Shown: in pieces, positions 22,004 to 34,457 of the stretch
How the letters are laid out: each line of letters begins with the position of its first letter
How positions within the stretch are numbered: the stretch's first letter is position 1
Assembly: GCA_030549205.1 (NCBI GenBank)
Contig: JAUKTV010000007.1
Location: 248,001-312,000, forward strand
From: Apiosordaria backusii
Lineage: Eukaryota; Ascomycota; Sordariomycetes; Sordariales; Lasiosphaeriaceae
DNA: 64,000 bases
Direction: 5' to 3'
Notes under the pieces: generated by a model
Databases searched by the model: none
Told to the model about the DNA's origin: nothing
What the model saw: only the letters and a program-made list of their open reading frames with translations
Made by a program: the position numbers and the translations under genes

Positions 22004-23950
22004 TCACCTCTTCTTTGCCCACCAAGCACCGACTTCCAAACACTCTCCCCAACTCGTCCCATTCTCCCTCACCAAATCATTCATCATCTTTCCCATCCAC
22101 GCATCCCACTCATCCTGGCTCTTCCCGCTCACCTCTCTCAGGATATGCTCCATACTCTGAATCTGCTGCACCACCACCGTCAACGCCGTTCTTCTAACAG
22201 CTGTCGCCACCGGACCCAAAGCCTTCCCGACTGGCGCTCCATCCTTCCCCAACCTCCTGGCTTTTGTATCAATATAACTCTTCCCATCTTTGGTAACCAC
22301 ACCGCCAACACCTTCCCTCTCCCATCTTACTTCTGACATTGGAATCGCCAGCCTGGTGCTTCCCACTCCTGTGAGGACTTCCGCCTCCTGGATCAATACT
22401 GGCCCAATAACCGTGCAAGGCATACAAAACAATCCCCTCGCCTCCAACGCCCTCGATATCCACCCGTTGTACTCCAGCAGGAAATTATTCAACGGCTGGC
22501 TGAGCGGTGTGTTAGCGGTCATGAGATACGCACCCATCTCCATGACATCCTTCTGCTCGTCGTCGCCAGTGTTTGGATCACCACCCTCCCCGTCACCTCC
22601 AGTCTCGGTGCCGCCACCTGATCCAGCAGGCGGTTCTGGCACATGAGGGCGGAGCATACGCAGGGTGTGATCTGTCTCCCAAATCTCCACCGTCCCGCCA
22701 GGCACCAAAACGCGAATGTATTCGTCCACGAGACCTTGCTGCATCACCATTGACGTGGCGAGGCCCATGTCCTTGACCATGACAAAGTCAAAGGACCCCT
22801 CCGGAAAAGGCAATGGCAACTTTCGGAGGTCATGCTGGACAAACGTCCAGTTCATGTCCTTGTCTGGTCGAATGTCGGAAGCTCCCGGGAGGGCGGCAGA
22901 AGCGGCTTTGGCGCTTTCGGATACATCCGGTCCTCCCGATGGAGGGGCAAGGGGGACGATATCAACACCGGTAAAGGAGATGTTTGTGTGTTGGCCTCTG
23001 GCCTCGTAGTATCGGTAGCATGTCATGCTCCAGAAGCCAGTTCCGCAGCCGATTTCCAGGATGCGGGGTGGTGGCTTGTTGATAAAACTAGGATCGCAGA
23101 TAGGTCTCCCGTATAATTGTAATAAAAGCATCGTCTTTAGACTCTGTCGGTGTAACTCTTCCAGGTCGACAGGTAATGGGTAGGGGAGGCTTTGGTCCGA
23201 GATGTAAGTCCGGCCATTGCGGACGACAAACGGCCGGAGTTGATGGGCGGCGGCATCTTGGCTGGATGGTGGGTCAGTAGAAATCATGGTGCGGCCGCTC
23301 GCCGTAGTCGCTCCTCCGACGCTGGTGACGCTCTCGGTGCGAGGAAGGCCAGCTGGGCCTGGCCCAGGCGGTTTGGATCCCGGGTCGTACATGGCTGCAT
23401 GATGGAGCATACGTCGGTCTGAGGCAGAAGCTGGTGTTTGTGCGGAAGGTGGCTCGGAGGCGCTACCACTGCCGAGGGATCGCGAAGAAGCGTCGACGGT
23501 GTTTAGACGGGGAGTGGCTGGTAGCTGCTTGTCTTGGTAGTGTGATGCAGCCGACATGCGCTCCCGGTGTCGGTCACGCCGGGCGCCGAAGGGGATTGCT
23601 GTCACAGCAGCACCAGATGCGGCGGCGGCATCAACTCCGGGTCTGGCGGCGTCGGAAGCGCCGGGCTGCTGCAACCACGCAGCGTTGTTGCTGGCGCAGG
23701 CGGTGATGTTGTGGTGATGTGATGGCGGCTGGTTGTTATCGGTCCGGCCGCTGCCCGTGCTCGAAGTACTGGCGCTGTTAGTACGTGCGTGTCCGTGGAT
23801 GCGGGATCGCTTCTTCGTGGCAGTCCCCGAAGTCGAGTTGGATCGGCCAGGTTGCTTGGAGCGGGAGCGCTGGGAGGAAGGGTGAGGCGGCTCGACTGTG
23901 TAGGCGGAAAAAGGGGATTGAGCCGCAGCATAACCTGAAAGGAACTCCAT
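22004..23950 (-). CDS. SAM-dependent methyltransferase with disordered N-terminal extension
   Basis: Class I (Rossmann-fold) methyltransferase of the type common in filamentous fungi and related in fold to LaeA. The gene is one uninterrupted exon of 648 residues. Motif I (LEIGCGTGFW) is at about residue 297, followed by FTGVDIVPL for motif II. A further block (FVQHDLRKLPLPFPEGSFDFVMVKD) corresponds to motifs III-IV, and VPGGTVEIWETDH to the next strand. The first 250 residues are Ser/Thr/Ala/Gln/Pro-rich low-complexity sequence with no fold visible. An insert of about 25 Gly/Asp/Glu residues sits after the WETDH strand. No signal or membrane segment is seen. Substrate (protein, RNA or small molecule) is unknown, and there is no neighbouring biosynthetic cluster to suggest one. 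Confidence 0.88.
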   Translation of the reverse strand: MEFLSGYAAAQSPFSAYTVEPPHPSSQRSRSKQPGRSNSTSGTATKKRSRIHGHARTNSASTSSTGSGRTDNNQPPSHHHNITACASNNAAWLQQPGASDAARPGVDAAAASGAAVTAIPFGARRDRHRERMSAASHYQDKQLPATPRLNTVDASSRSLGSGSASEPPSAQTPASASDRRMLHHAAMYDPGSKPPGPGPAGLPRTESVTSVGGATTASGRTMISTDPPSSQDAAAHQLRPFVVRNGRTYISDQSLPYPLPVDLEELHRQSLKTMLLLQLYGRPICDPSFINKPPPRILEIGCGTGFWSMTCYRYYEARGQHTNISFTGVDIVPLAPPSGGPDVSESAKAASAALPGASDIRPDKDMNWTFVQHDLRKLPLPFPEGSFDFVMVKDMGLATSMVMQQGLVDEYIRVLVPGGTVEIWETDHTLRMLRPHVPEPPAGSGGGTETGGDGEGGDPNTGDDEQKDVMEMGAYLMTANTPLSQPLNNFLLEYNGWISRALEARGLFCMPCTVIGPVLIQEAEVLTGVGSTRLAIPMSEVRWEREGVGGVVTKDGKSYIDTKARRLGKDGAPVGKALGPVATAVRRTALTVVVQQIQSMEHILREVSGKSQDEWDAWMGKMMNDLVRENGTSWGECLEVGAWWAKKR

Positions 23951-26853
23951 CTTCGGGCGAAACTTTTTCGCCAGCGACGGGACCAGCGTCGAGGCAGGGG
24001 GGCTAGGGGATGGGCGTAATGGGCCCCGCCCAACTCAGGGGACCGGTAACAGGTTCCGCTGCCCGCGACGCAAGCAGTGAAGGGCTGGCGCCACTGGCCG
24101 TTATGGATACCGAGATAGCCGTTGGATAAGGTTGTTTTGGCACTGGACCTTTGTTCCAGGAACACCGGAACGCCGTCTCGCTTGCGGCATCCAAGGAACC
24201 AAAGGTGACATGCGGGAGAATGGGGCCTCACTCCTTTTTCTACCACCAGACCTTCCGCATTCAAACAAACTGGAAAACCACAAGGGCCGTGCCCCTGCGT
24301 TTTTTCTGCACCACTACCACCTTCCGGGAGCTGTTTTCTTCAGCTGTCTGACACCGGGGGGCTTTCTAGAAGTCTTCGATGTCTGTGCTCGTTTCGAGTC
24401 CCTGCGAGCGCTGGTTAGTTGGCGGACGGGACGAGACGACAGGCGGGCCAGGTGCTAAAGAAAACGCTTCTTTTTCTTTTTTTCTTGGTCTCCGGAAATC
24501 CCTCGTCCCCTGAAGAAAATGGCTGCCTCTCGCACTCTCAGCTGATATGACACGTCGTGGCGAATTGGTGATGTATCAGTATCATAAATGGAGATACGAG
24601 AACCTGGAAGCACAACAGACAGCTCAATTCAGTGCCCTGGGAAAGTCACACCGCCGACTGCGCCGAGAAGATGGCCGTATGTGGGGTTGTCGTTGGTTGT
24701 CGGTTCAATGTGCTCCGGACACGATGGTCATGGCTTGCGATTTAATTCAGGGATACCCTCGACATGCATCGGCCATGTGAGCGCAGGACGGCGCGTCCGC
24801 TGGCTTTCCAGCTCCTCGGAGGCCAGGGACGTTATCGAGGTCTGGTGGATGGTTTGAGTTGCTCGCGAGTTGGCTGCGGTGCTGATCGAGATCGACCACC
24901 TGTCCACCCCGGCTGGTTTTCAATGTGGGGCCAGTAGGTGTTGGGATGTTGCGCAAAAGAAGGTCGTACCTATTCAGACGTTGGGCTGAGGATGGCGAGG
25001 TTGATGAAGATGATGACAGAGAGAAGGAGAAACTCCAGCAAAGATTGGACAAACTAGTCATACGTTTTATTCAATTCCTTGCCTGGCCTTTGGACCGCAT
25101 GCACACTTTCTGGTTCGGTCTAGCTATTCCGGGCATTCTGGGCCACTGTTCAGCGCTCGGTGCTGCTGCCCGGCCACCGGCCACCGGCCTCACCTTCAGT
25201 ATTGGTGCTTTTCGTGCTTGTCATAGGCTGCCCTCTCCAGAGAAGAGACCTTGACGGGTCTGGGCTTCCCCGCACTCCACCATCCACCTATCCATCCATC
25301 CCACCAAAAGTCCACCCCTCCAAGTGGTGCTATTTTCTGCCTCTCCCCTGCCTTGCTCAGGCCTGCATCCGAGAACTATAGAGGGATTCCTATTGGTATT
25401 GACAGCCGCCATTTCTGCAATGTCTTCCTTCCGGTTGCTTTCCTGGGCTAGCGTAGGAAGACACTCGCAAGTTTTTGATGGCGCTCGATCCTCCGAAATG
25501 CTTCCGTCCTGCCGCCCGCTTGTCCGTGCTCATGCTTGGTATTATGTGGAAGGTGGGAAACCCATTAATGTGTGAGCGTCAGAGGCTTCAGATGCTTTTG
25601 ATAAACTTTCAATTTTAGTGCCCCAAGCCACAACGTCCGGGGTTTTGTTGGGAGAGGCTCCGTCAAGAGCAAAAGCCCATAAGAATCAGATGGTACTGTT
25701 TCTCAACTTGGCTACCTTGAACCTGAAATGACCTCTTCTTGTCTTCCCAGACCTGAGGGGCCACTCTCACTTCACCAAAGCAGAGGCTCTGTAGAGCCCC
25801 AGTGATGAAAAAGTCATGGGAGATGAAGCCTGCGTTGAGCTGCTTTTCCGAGCTACGCCTAGTAGCAGCAAATGCGAAGGTTTCGCCAGAGATCTAAAGG
25901 TATGTGTCAGTTCATTGTTTTGCAGACGAAATGCGTGCAAAGAAGTCATCTCATCCGCAAAGCAGAATGGTGAGCTCATTCGTCACGTGACTGTCGCTGG
26001 ATCCTGGTCTGGGGCCATTAGGTAAGCAGGGACGCTTTGGGCGGTGCTATCTTTGCGCATCTCCATCCACAACAGCAGACGACGGTTGGACTCCTCTCCC
26101 CACGACATCAGCAATCGCGCAGCATATCCTTTCACTTGAGTATTCATTGACAGGCGCTCCAATTATTGCCAGCAAGAGGTTGTACGCATTCTTTATTCTT
26201 GGCCACAGGTGAGCCCTGTTTCTTTTCCCCGAGGGTCGCTGTCGGAACCCAGATGTCCAACGCCTAGCTGCACTTTGACCTTGACTTGGGTGTCTGGCCG
26301 CTTCCCTCGCCTGCCCTCACTGTCTCTATGGCTGCCCTCGTCTCGTCCCCATCCCCGTGTCCCAACATCAGTTTTTTCCTTTGCTAACCCACGTGCTCCC
26401 TGAACAGTCGGAAAACAGAAACAGAAAAAAATAGAGACACTCAACCTCAGCATCTCTTTCTCGCCCAACCGCCACAACGACCTGGTCGCGCGCGTCCCAA
26501 GCCCCTCCAACCTGCTACCGGACTGTCCCTCTTGTCAAGCCGTTGACTCTCATCCCGCCTTCTTCGACGACTCTTCCCGAGTTCTTTGGCGGCGCTCCCG
26601 TTCGCCTTTCGACCCATTCAGCCTTTTGGTGAATGGCTCTCTGACGAGCTGTGCTCTCCGTCAATTCGGCCCTGGTTGGACGCTCCCCACGCTTGCATCC
26701 ATGCCCAAAGAAAAGGTCGTCCATTTCATGCAAAGTCTGCCACCTCCCGTATCTCAAGTTACGCGCTTCCACCCTCCGTTACGACTCCCCTCTCTCTGCC
26801 GTACCAGGCCTGCCGAACCAAGCCTTTTCCGCCGAGCCCCGCCATCTTTGTAG
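23951..26853. other. Divergent intergenic region (methyltransferase / CCR4)
   Basis: 2.9 kb between divergent starts, one of the longest spacers in the window. It should hold two promoters and a long CCR4 leader; the pyrimidine-rich stretch at 26210-26850 looks like the leader. No frame here shows a domain. Confidence 0.45.
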
Positions 26854-29230
26854 ATGGCAGATGGTGACCGACATCCGATACACGCTTTCTCGAGCCCGCT
26901 TTCGTCCAATTTTAGCTCCAGCAGCTCGATCGCCAACGGAATACTGCTCAACTCCCTCTTGACACACCTAGTCGCCACCCAACCGGCAGCCCATTCCAAG
27001 ACGTCGGCGTCTCTTGGCCAAAACCTGCGCGGCATGTATGGTCAGGGGCCCCAGCAGGGGCACAACTCTCGCCTCAATGGCGCTCCGGGGCGAAACCAGC
27101 CCAATATTCCGGGAGTGCAGTATCCGCAATACAACTATGGGCAACAACCACCAGGCCACCCACACCAGGCCCATGGTCACCATCATCAAAATCTTCAGCA
27201 AGATCCCGGCGTACACGGGCTGGGGGCGGGGTCGATGGGGCATTCTGGATACTCGACCGGCGTCCTTACAGCACCCAGTCCATTTGCCAGCGGTGGGAAC
27301 CATCCTAACGGGCATACGGCTACCACCAGAGGTGGCTCTGGCCAACCCATCACGGAAACCTATGCCGAGCAACTCAAACTGTACAAGCAATCGCAGGAGG
27401 CGCATCAAGCCATGATCGAGCAGCACTTGCCTCATTACTATGCACGAGCCAAAGCTTCTGACAACAAGGGGGTGATGATGCCCGCTTCCGAAGGAACGAC
27501 CTCTACAGAAGATCAGGAAGCCGCTAGAAACAGGCCCTCCTATAATACAAACAAACTTGTCAAACGACAGGATTGGCACAACCTCGACATGAGCGGTCAA
27601 GGGTTGCGTAAGCTAGCGAAGGCCTTGTTCAGTTACGAGTTCCTTGTAGAGTTGTACATTGCGTCCAACAAGATCGCTGAATTGCCCCCCGATATTGGCA
27701 AGCTTAGGTCGCTGAAGGTCTTGGAAGCGTCCCATAATAACCTCACGGAGCTACCCCCCGAGATTGGCATGTGCACGAACCTCAGGCAGCTCCTTCTGTT
27801 CGACAATCAGATACGTGACCTTCCATTCGAACTGGGTTTCCTGCACCACCTGGACATGTTGGGCCTACACGGCAACCCGCTCAACGCCGCGTTGAAAGAC
27901 GAGATCATGAACAAGGACACCAAAAGCTTGGTGAATACCCTTCTCGTTGAGGCTCCAGGTGAGTTCTTGATCAGACATGATGATTTAGGAAAGCTGTATA
28001 CTAATCTTTGCCCTTTGCACAGTTCCCCCTGCCCCTGTTCCTCGTGTGCCCATCACAATTCAAGAAGATGTGGCGCCCAGCCTTGAGCGCGTCAGTGTTT
28101 TAACATGGAATATCCTGTGCGAGAGGTTTGCGACGAAGCAAATGTATGGCTATACTGCCCCGACAGCTCTGGAATGGAGCTACCGCAAGCAGTTAATTCT
28201 GGATGAGATCAGCGATCGCAATCCAGACATCCTTTGCCTCCAAGAAATCAGTAGGGACGCATATCAGGAAGAATTCTCTCCTGACCTCGCAAAGCTCGGC
28301 TATCGTGGCGTCCAGTGGTCGAGACCAAAGATAAAAACTATGGCTCCCAACGTTGCTGGCGGTGTTGACGGTTGCGCCACATTTTGGAAGAGCGACAAGT
28401 GGATCATCCTTCAAAAGGAAATGCTTGACTATGCCCAGCTGACGATGGCTCGCCCGGACTTGAAGCAAAACCACGATGTTTACAACAGGGCGATGGGCAA
28501 GGACAATATCGGAACTATCTGCATGCTTGAGAGCAGAACAACCGGTGCGCGCATGATTGTGGCCAACACGCATTTGGCTTGGGAACCTGATCTTTCCGAC
28601 GTCAAGTTGTTGCAGACGGCCTGTCTTATGGAGAACGTCGCCAAATTGGGTGATAAGTGGGCACGCATGCCGCCAATGGCGATCAAAGACAAAAAAGCGA
28701 TCCAAGGGATCCTCGAAGAAGGAGAGGAAAGGCAGGAGCTTCCTGAGCCAGGTCCGTCACAGGAGTATCGCAACAACACCGATATTCCCTTACTTATCTG
28801 CGGTGACTACAACTCGACGCCCAGCAGTGGAGTTTACGAGTTTCTGGCCACTGGGCGTCTTTCCAAAGACCATCCCGAATGGCTTGGCCGAAAGTACGGG
28901 AACTTTAGCCGAGATGGCGTCGAGCACACGTTCAACCTTCGTTCGGCCTATGCTCATCTCAAAGGCGGGCCCCAGGAGCTCACCTTTACCAACTACACTC
29001 CAACCTTCCGTGAAGTCATTGACTACATCTGGTATTCCACCAACACGCTGGAGCTGGTCTCGTTGCTTGGTCCTCCGGACAAGCAGACTCTCACGCGGAT
29101 TCCTGGGTTCCCCTATTATCATTTCCCGTCTGACCACATTCAGATCATGGCCGAGTATGTGATCCGGCCACGCAAGGACAAGAGAGCAGTGGTGGAGCCA
29201 GATTTTGGATCAAGTAGCCGGCGGACTTGA
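26854..29230 (+). CDS. ccr4: CCR4, catalytic deadenylase of the CCR4-NOT complex
   Basis: Exonuclease that shortens mRNA poly(A) tails as part of CCR4-NOT. Exons are 26854-27958 and 28023-29230; the G|TT junction restores Val and the product is 770 residues, normal for filamentous fungi. Residues 1-230 are Gln/His/Gly-rich low complexity. Residues 245-345 hold the leucine-rich repeats that bind the NOT1/CAF1 side (NKIAELPPDIGKL, NNLTELPPEIG). The exonuclease-endonuclease-phosphatase domain starts near residue 392 (LTWNILCERF). Catalytic Glu lies in LQEIS (about 437), NTHLAWEP follows, ICGDYNSTP carries the Asp/Asn pair and SDHIQ at about 738 the catalytic His. The start is the first ATG giving a coding-like N terminus; a further small 5' exon cannot be excluded because this end is poorly conserved. 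Confidence 0.95.
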
Positions 29231-30224
29231 ATGACCTGCCTCGCTCCTTAACTCGTTCCCTCCCTTTGTTCCTCTCTGGGTCGGTTTGTTTTGAGTTTGG
29301 CGAACTGGCGGGCACGGCACAAAGGTGTTCAGGATTGGATTGCGCTCGATCTGATGTTGTATTGGTTCCTATCGTTGTTTGCTTGCAATGATCACTGGGC
29401 AGGCGGCATATATACGGGGGGTGGGGAGGCTTAGCGACTGGACCGAAAAGAAACATTCTGCATTGAGTGAATTGGCGCGGTGTCTTTTTTTTATGGGAGG
29501 GAGGGAAGATAGACAAGGGCAGGTCGGTGGACAAGGGAGAAGGGGCGAGTCGTTTGCTTTTTGGGGAAATCTTGTAGGGATACAGTTCTTCGTCTTTTTT
29601 TCTATTTCATTTGCGAGTAGGGGGTTAGTGGTCATTGGCTCTGTTGATTTCATTTTTGGCTGTATGTTTCGGTTCACATGGAATTCTCGCTTTTCTTCCT
29701 GACCTCGGTGCTTGTTTTCTGCTGCAGGTCCAGTGCACGCACAGACGATGAGCACTCTTGGGTTCGGAGAGGTTCATAGCGTATGCATATTACAGCGGAC
29801 ATATGGGTCGACACTGTGGACTGTTCCATCATTTTACGTGCGAGTGAGTGATTCTTAGTTATTCATGACTCGAACTGGTATCAGGAAAGGAAACTTGTCT
29901 ATTGCTCAAAAATCATCCATAGCTATCCCCTCGTCCTCCTGCAACATCTTGTCGTTCCACATACATCTCCCACCAGGCAAACATAAAGCATTCAAATCCG
30001 AGACGGGAAGATACAAAGTCGCGATATTACCCACCCCAACCGTCAAAATGGTGTTCCAAACCCCTATTCCCGCCCCTTCCTCAGACACCCCCTGCTCTTC
30101 TTCCTTCTGCCCAACCAAGACAACCCTCACCCTCGCCCTCTTCATCATCACCGTCTCCTCACCATCTAGCAACCCATATCTTCCTACTCCTCCATAATCC
30201 CCATCATGACCCCTCCTAGAGTTC
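29231..30224. other. Convergent 3' spacer
   Basis: 994 bp between the CCR4 stop and the stop of the small minus-strand gene. Probably a long CCR4 3' UTR. No gene or repeat is apparent. Confidence 0.45.
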
Positions 30225-30727
30225 TTAAGCAGCCGCCAAAGCAGCCAGCTTCTTGCGGTAAATCTTGGCGATGGTGTCCGGGTTGGGCCCGATGGACCCC
30301 GCAGCGAGAACATCCCTCTTTTGGACTTTAATCATGTGCACGCCAGGGTTTTTGGCGTGGACGGCGGCCGAGATTTGCTCGAACTCGTCGTCTGTGAAGC
30401 CGCCTCCGAAGAAGATGGCCTGGGGGACTTTGCGCTGGGATGTCTCGGCGGCGGTGTTGGTGCCGAGGCCGGAGGAGGGGGTGGTCTCGAGGGCACCGGA
30501 GCAGCTTTGACAAGTGTCAGGGCTTGTTACCTTGGTATAATGAGGGGGAGGGGAGGGGGGAGATAACAAGGGGCTTACAGGGCGGGTAGCTCAGCCAGGG
30601 CGGCGGAGAGGTTGAGGGCACAATGGACGACCTCGATGTCGGGGAGGAGCTTCTCGCGGACTTGCTCGGCGATTTTGGGGTCTTTGCCGAAGGTGGCGAC
30701 GGGGATGGGGGAGGTGGTGGATGCCAT
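30225..30727 (-). CDS. Small conserved-looking protein, unknown function
   Basis: I do not recognise the family. Exons are 30579-30727 and 30225-30504, with a GTAAGC donor and CAAAG acceptor; phases agree and the product is 142 residues. The start MASTTSPIPVATFGKDPKIAEQVREKL reads like the first strand and helix of an alpha/beta fold. The second exon has a glycine-rich FFGGGFTDDEF turn, a strand (HMIKVQKRDV) and a C-terminal Lys-rich helix. This alternation could be a small Rossmann-like or nucleotide-sensing fold, but no catalytic motif is visible. No signal peptide or membrane segment. An upstream in-frame extension to 30862 looks like leader sequence, not protein. Confidence 0.75.
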
Positions 30728-32289
30728 TTTGTAGGTTCCTGAAGGGCAATATAAATGGGGGAGGTATACCAAGATGAAGTGGTATGGTGGTGTCAAGCGG
30801 GAGAGAATGTAAGGGCGGTTGGTGAATTTAAGAGATATGTAAGCTCCCTCGAGGGCAACCAAATGGAATTTTTGATCAGGAATTATCTCCTTTGTCTAGC
30901 ACGAAAAGAAAGAAATGACTCGTGAGGATCTTGCTCGAGATATTTATATAGGTATTTTTTTGTCATTGCTTCTTTTGATACTCCCTTTCCTGCCTTTACA
31001 TCGTCAGAGACCCGTTGAACCTTGTCAACGCTCAAGCCTGATGCTATTCTTGGAGGCGTTGCTAAACCGTTGCATAAGTCGGCCGCCGAGAGAAGGCGCC
31101 GGCTCGGTCATAGCGGCTGCGGTATTTTGAGCTTGAATCGTGCTTTGTAAAGAAACCCGCTCAGAATCGGACGTTGATGGATGCCGAGATGGGGAAGACC
31201 GTCTGCGAGTCTTGCTATCTTTCTTTCTAGCATCGTCCTCAGCCGTTCGTTGTTCGCCCAGTTCTCGTGCCTTCTTCGTGCTTCCCCGCTTGCTACACGG
31301 CAGCCATCAGCCACTCCTGTTACACATATCCTTATCCTCATGGATGGATCGGAGAGTGAATACAAAGACCGCACGGATGGGAGGACAGCATGTCGGAACT
31401 ATTTGAACGTTGTGTGCTGAATGACCTCGATTCTCAATTTCGGCATCAATGCAAACATGCTACGTCCGTGCCGTCGTACACAAGGCGGATGGTGCCTTGA
31501 ACGGGTGGGTAAGGTTTGGTCGGTGCTGGGTTGCAACTTGCAAGTTTAGTCGCAATCTACCCTATCCGTACTGTCGGAATACCCATATCCCTTCCTTCCA
31601 GCGATGTCTGTGGACAAGCGTCCGCAATATCCGGTACCTTGCATAAGCTCTCCCTCCGTTGGTTTCACTACTGGAAAGGACACAGGGACAGCAGATAATG
31701 GACCAGCATGGTAAGATATGAGATTCTATTGTTACAACCAGCCTGGTCGAGCAGTGAAACAGTGCTGCGGAAAAGTTTCAGTAACCAAAAAACACTAGAT
31801 GTCTCCCGCATTCTCCTTCGGTGCCCTCCCTCTGCAAAGCTCCCTGAACACACTTATATATCAAGAAGATCAGATGTCCCCCTGCATGCTATTATCCCTT
31901 ACGGAGTGCTATAATTCACCGGCTCAGGTCCCTCAAAATCACCACTCGTCCTCCCATCAAATCTGCTGCTTACCGAAATTGAATCCAAAACAAAAGAAAG
32001 ATTGTGCGCTGTGACGGATGATTTTTGTCAATCTGTTCCCATTTTCCATCTTCCCCAAAGATCATCATTCGTGTACGCCTGGAGAACCATATCCAAATCG
32101 ACGGTGAGGCTAGCAGAGACGCCACCCAATAGACTCCAATGACAAGATGCCGTATAACGAAAAAAATGCTTGTGGGTACCTTTTAAGACCAAGACAAAGG
32201 AAAAAGGGGTAGTTATGTGACCAAAGGTCGAGAAGATAAACAGAAAAAGAGAATACCTCCCTCATGCTGCGTCCCCCGATCCAGCGTTA
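30728..32289. other. Spacer between two minus-strand genes
   Basis: 1.56 kb with the promoter of the small protein gene and the 3' region of the zinc-cluster regulator. Nothing else is supported. Confidence 0.45.
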
Positions 32290-34457
32290 CTACCTCAAGG
32301 GCGCATTGAAGTCCATTTCATTCCCCATTGAGCCCATTCCCATTGGTCCCAGCGGACTCATTGGGGTCATGTCCGAGTTGGTCCGCTGCAGCGCTTGAAA
32401 GTCGCCCACTGTACGAATCGGTGTCGGCCCAAGCGCAAAACTGCTGGTCCGCTGGGGTTGTGGTCTCGACATCATGTTGCTGCCAATATTGGAACCTATC
32501 GTCCCTCCCATTCCTTGGCCGAGATGCATTTGAGAGGCGAGTCCTATGTTTGGAGGAGGGTTGATGTTGTGATTGTTCATTCCTTGTATTTGTGACCCCA
32601 GAGTTGGAAAAGGGGATAGTGGTGCGTGCTGTGGTTGGTGGTTATTCATCCCAACGGTGGCGCCCAATGAAGTCGGCGGTGCATGGCTCATCGGGCTCAT
32701 GACCATTTCTGGCATTGAGGTAAATTCAGTTGGCAAGCCATGTTGCATATCCATCCCCCCAGGTGACATGATTGGTGGCGAGCTGACGAAAGGAGAGTTC
32801 ATATCATTGCTGCTCGGAGGCGTGATGTTGTTGGGGCTGTTGGAATCGGAAGAACTGTGGTCTTCAATACGCGGAATCGAAAATTTGTTGTCATAGGACT
32901 CATGCGAGAAAACAGGAGGCTGTGCCATGCCAGCGTTCCCGAAACCGTCAAAAATGTCGATGTTGCAAGCGGCGCTTTCGGGAGCGTTTTGCAGCATAGG
33001 GCTCGCCATCTTTGGAAGAGCAGCGTGAACCTTGCTGAGAAGCAGAGGCAGGAAGTGGTGGTTTCCGTTGCGCAGGGTTGTAACGATGTTCAAGATCTTG
33101 CGGAGCTGATCGTGCGGGCCAGGGGTGAAAGGGGTCCGAGGGGCGGGCTGCATAGAAAGTGCTTCGGAGAGGTCGTATGTGATACTGAGCAGCTTCTCGA
33201 GAAAGCCAAACCCCTGCAGGCCCAGATTGCCTGGGAAATGGGCAACCATTGGCAAAAACGAGTAAGAGAGCTCAGCATCATGGCCGTTGCCATTCGCAAG
33301 ACCCAACTTCCAAGCCATGTCCTTGAGCCAGTGCAGGTTGATGGACATCTCGTTCAGCTGGGCTTGAGTGTCATTGAGGTACGGGGGTAGCACATCCTGC
33401 AGCTGCTTCTCCAAGCTTGTGAGATACGAATCAGAGCATTCACGCTTGGTCTTCGTCCACATGGAAAGTAAGCCGTGGTCAAACGCATGGAAGAGCTGAA
33501 TCTGGCGGAGAAAGCCGGGAATGTGGTGCGAGTGAGGGTTGGAAGGGTCGGCATGTGCCGGCAAGTTGATGGTTGCCTCTAGCGTCATGGGGCGACGATG
33601 CTGCAAGGCATAGGCACTAAAATAGACTTGTCAGCATCCACAGTTGACGTGAGACGAAAGCAGGGAGCTGCCAAAACGCACCGTTCAGTGACAAAAAGCA
33701 GCCAGTACAGACGTCTGCATCTGGCTGCGTCATTGCTGTCGTACTGCATGTACTGGGTTTCCTCGTTCATCCTCGAAAGATGCGCCAATGTGGTGGCCTC
33801 CCGCAGGTAGAACCAAGCCTTGTCGTGCATTTCCAGACCATGGTGGACCGCGAACAGGAAAAAGTCGGTGCAGAGGGTGTTGATGGTGCGCGAAGCCGCA
33901 TAATCCTCACTTTTCCGAACCCGAATCGTCTCCTCCATCAGCAATGTGCAGGTCAAAATGTTTCCGCCACCAAACATCATGTCGGGATTGAAGGGGTCGC
34001 TCATGGACGACATGCTCATATTTGGCATCACCATGCCGGGCTGAAGCGAAACGAAGGCGCACAAAGATGTCAATAAACAGTAGCTATCGATATTCTGCTC
34101 CATGTACATGATATCCTGTTCGAGGCGCTGACGGTCGAGAATCGGCATGGTGGGGTACAGATGGGCGAAAAAGAATTCGACGCATGCGTTGATCATGTCC
34201 TTGGTCAACAGGCGGGGCGTAGGGGCGAGACTCGGGCTGTTTGAAGGGTTCTGTTTCGAGAGGCTCGTCTGGCGTTGGTTCTCCTTCAGCTCGTTGATGA
34301 CCTTGGCTCGAGACCCCTTAGGCCCCTTTTTCTGTGGAATAGCATTGTAGGTGCAAGCCAGTTGCGAAGCCGAACAGTGGCGACATGGGTTGATTCCATC
34401 GCATTTGACCTTTCTTCGATGACAGGCATCGCATGCCCTCTTCACGGCTGTCGTCAT
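32290..34457 (-). CDS. Zn2Cys6 transcription factor, COL-26/BglR-like
   Basis: Fungal zinc-cluster regulator. Exons are 33682-34457 and 32290-33616; the CG|T junction restores Arg and the product is 700 residues. The DNA-binding cluster uses Cys 9, 12, 19, 25, 28 and 35 (CDACHRRKVKCDG...), followed by a basic linker QKKGPKGSRAKV and a predicted dimerisation helix. This cluster and linker match what I remember of COL-26/BglR, regulators of starch and beta-glucosidase use and glucose response; that assignment is from recall, so treat it as probable. The middle region (residues 70-420) is the usual fungal-specific regulatory domain. The last 250 residues are very rich in Met, Pro, Asn, Ser and Gly, a likely activation domain. 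The leader may be several hundred bases long. Confidence 0.9.
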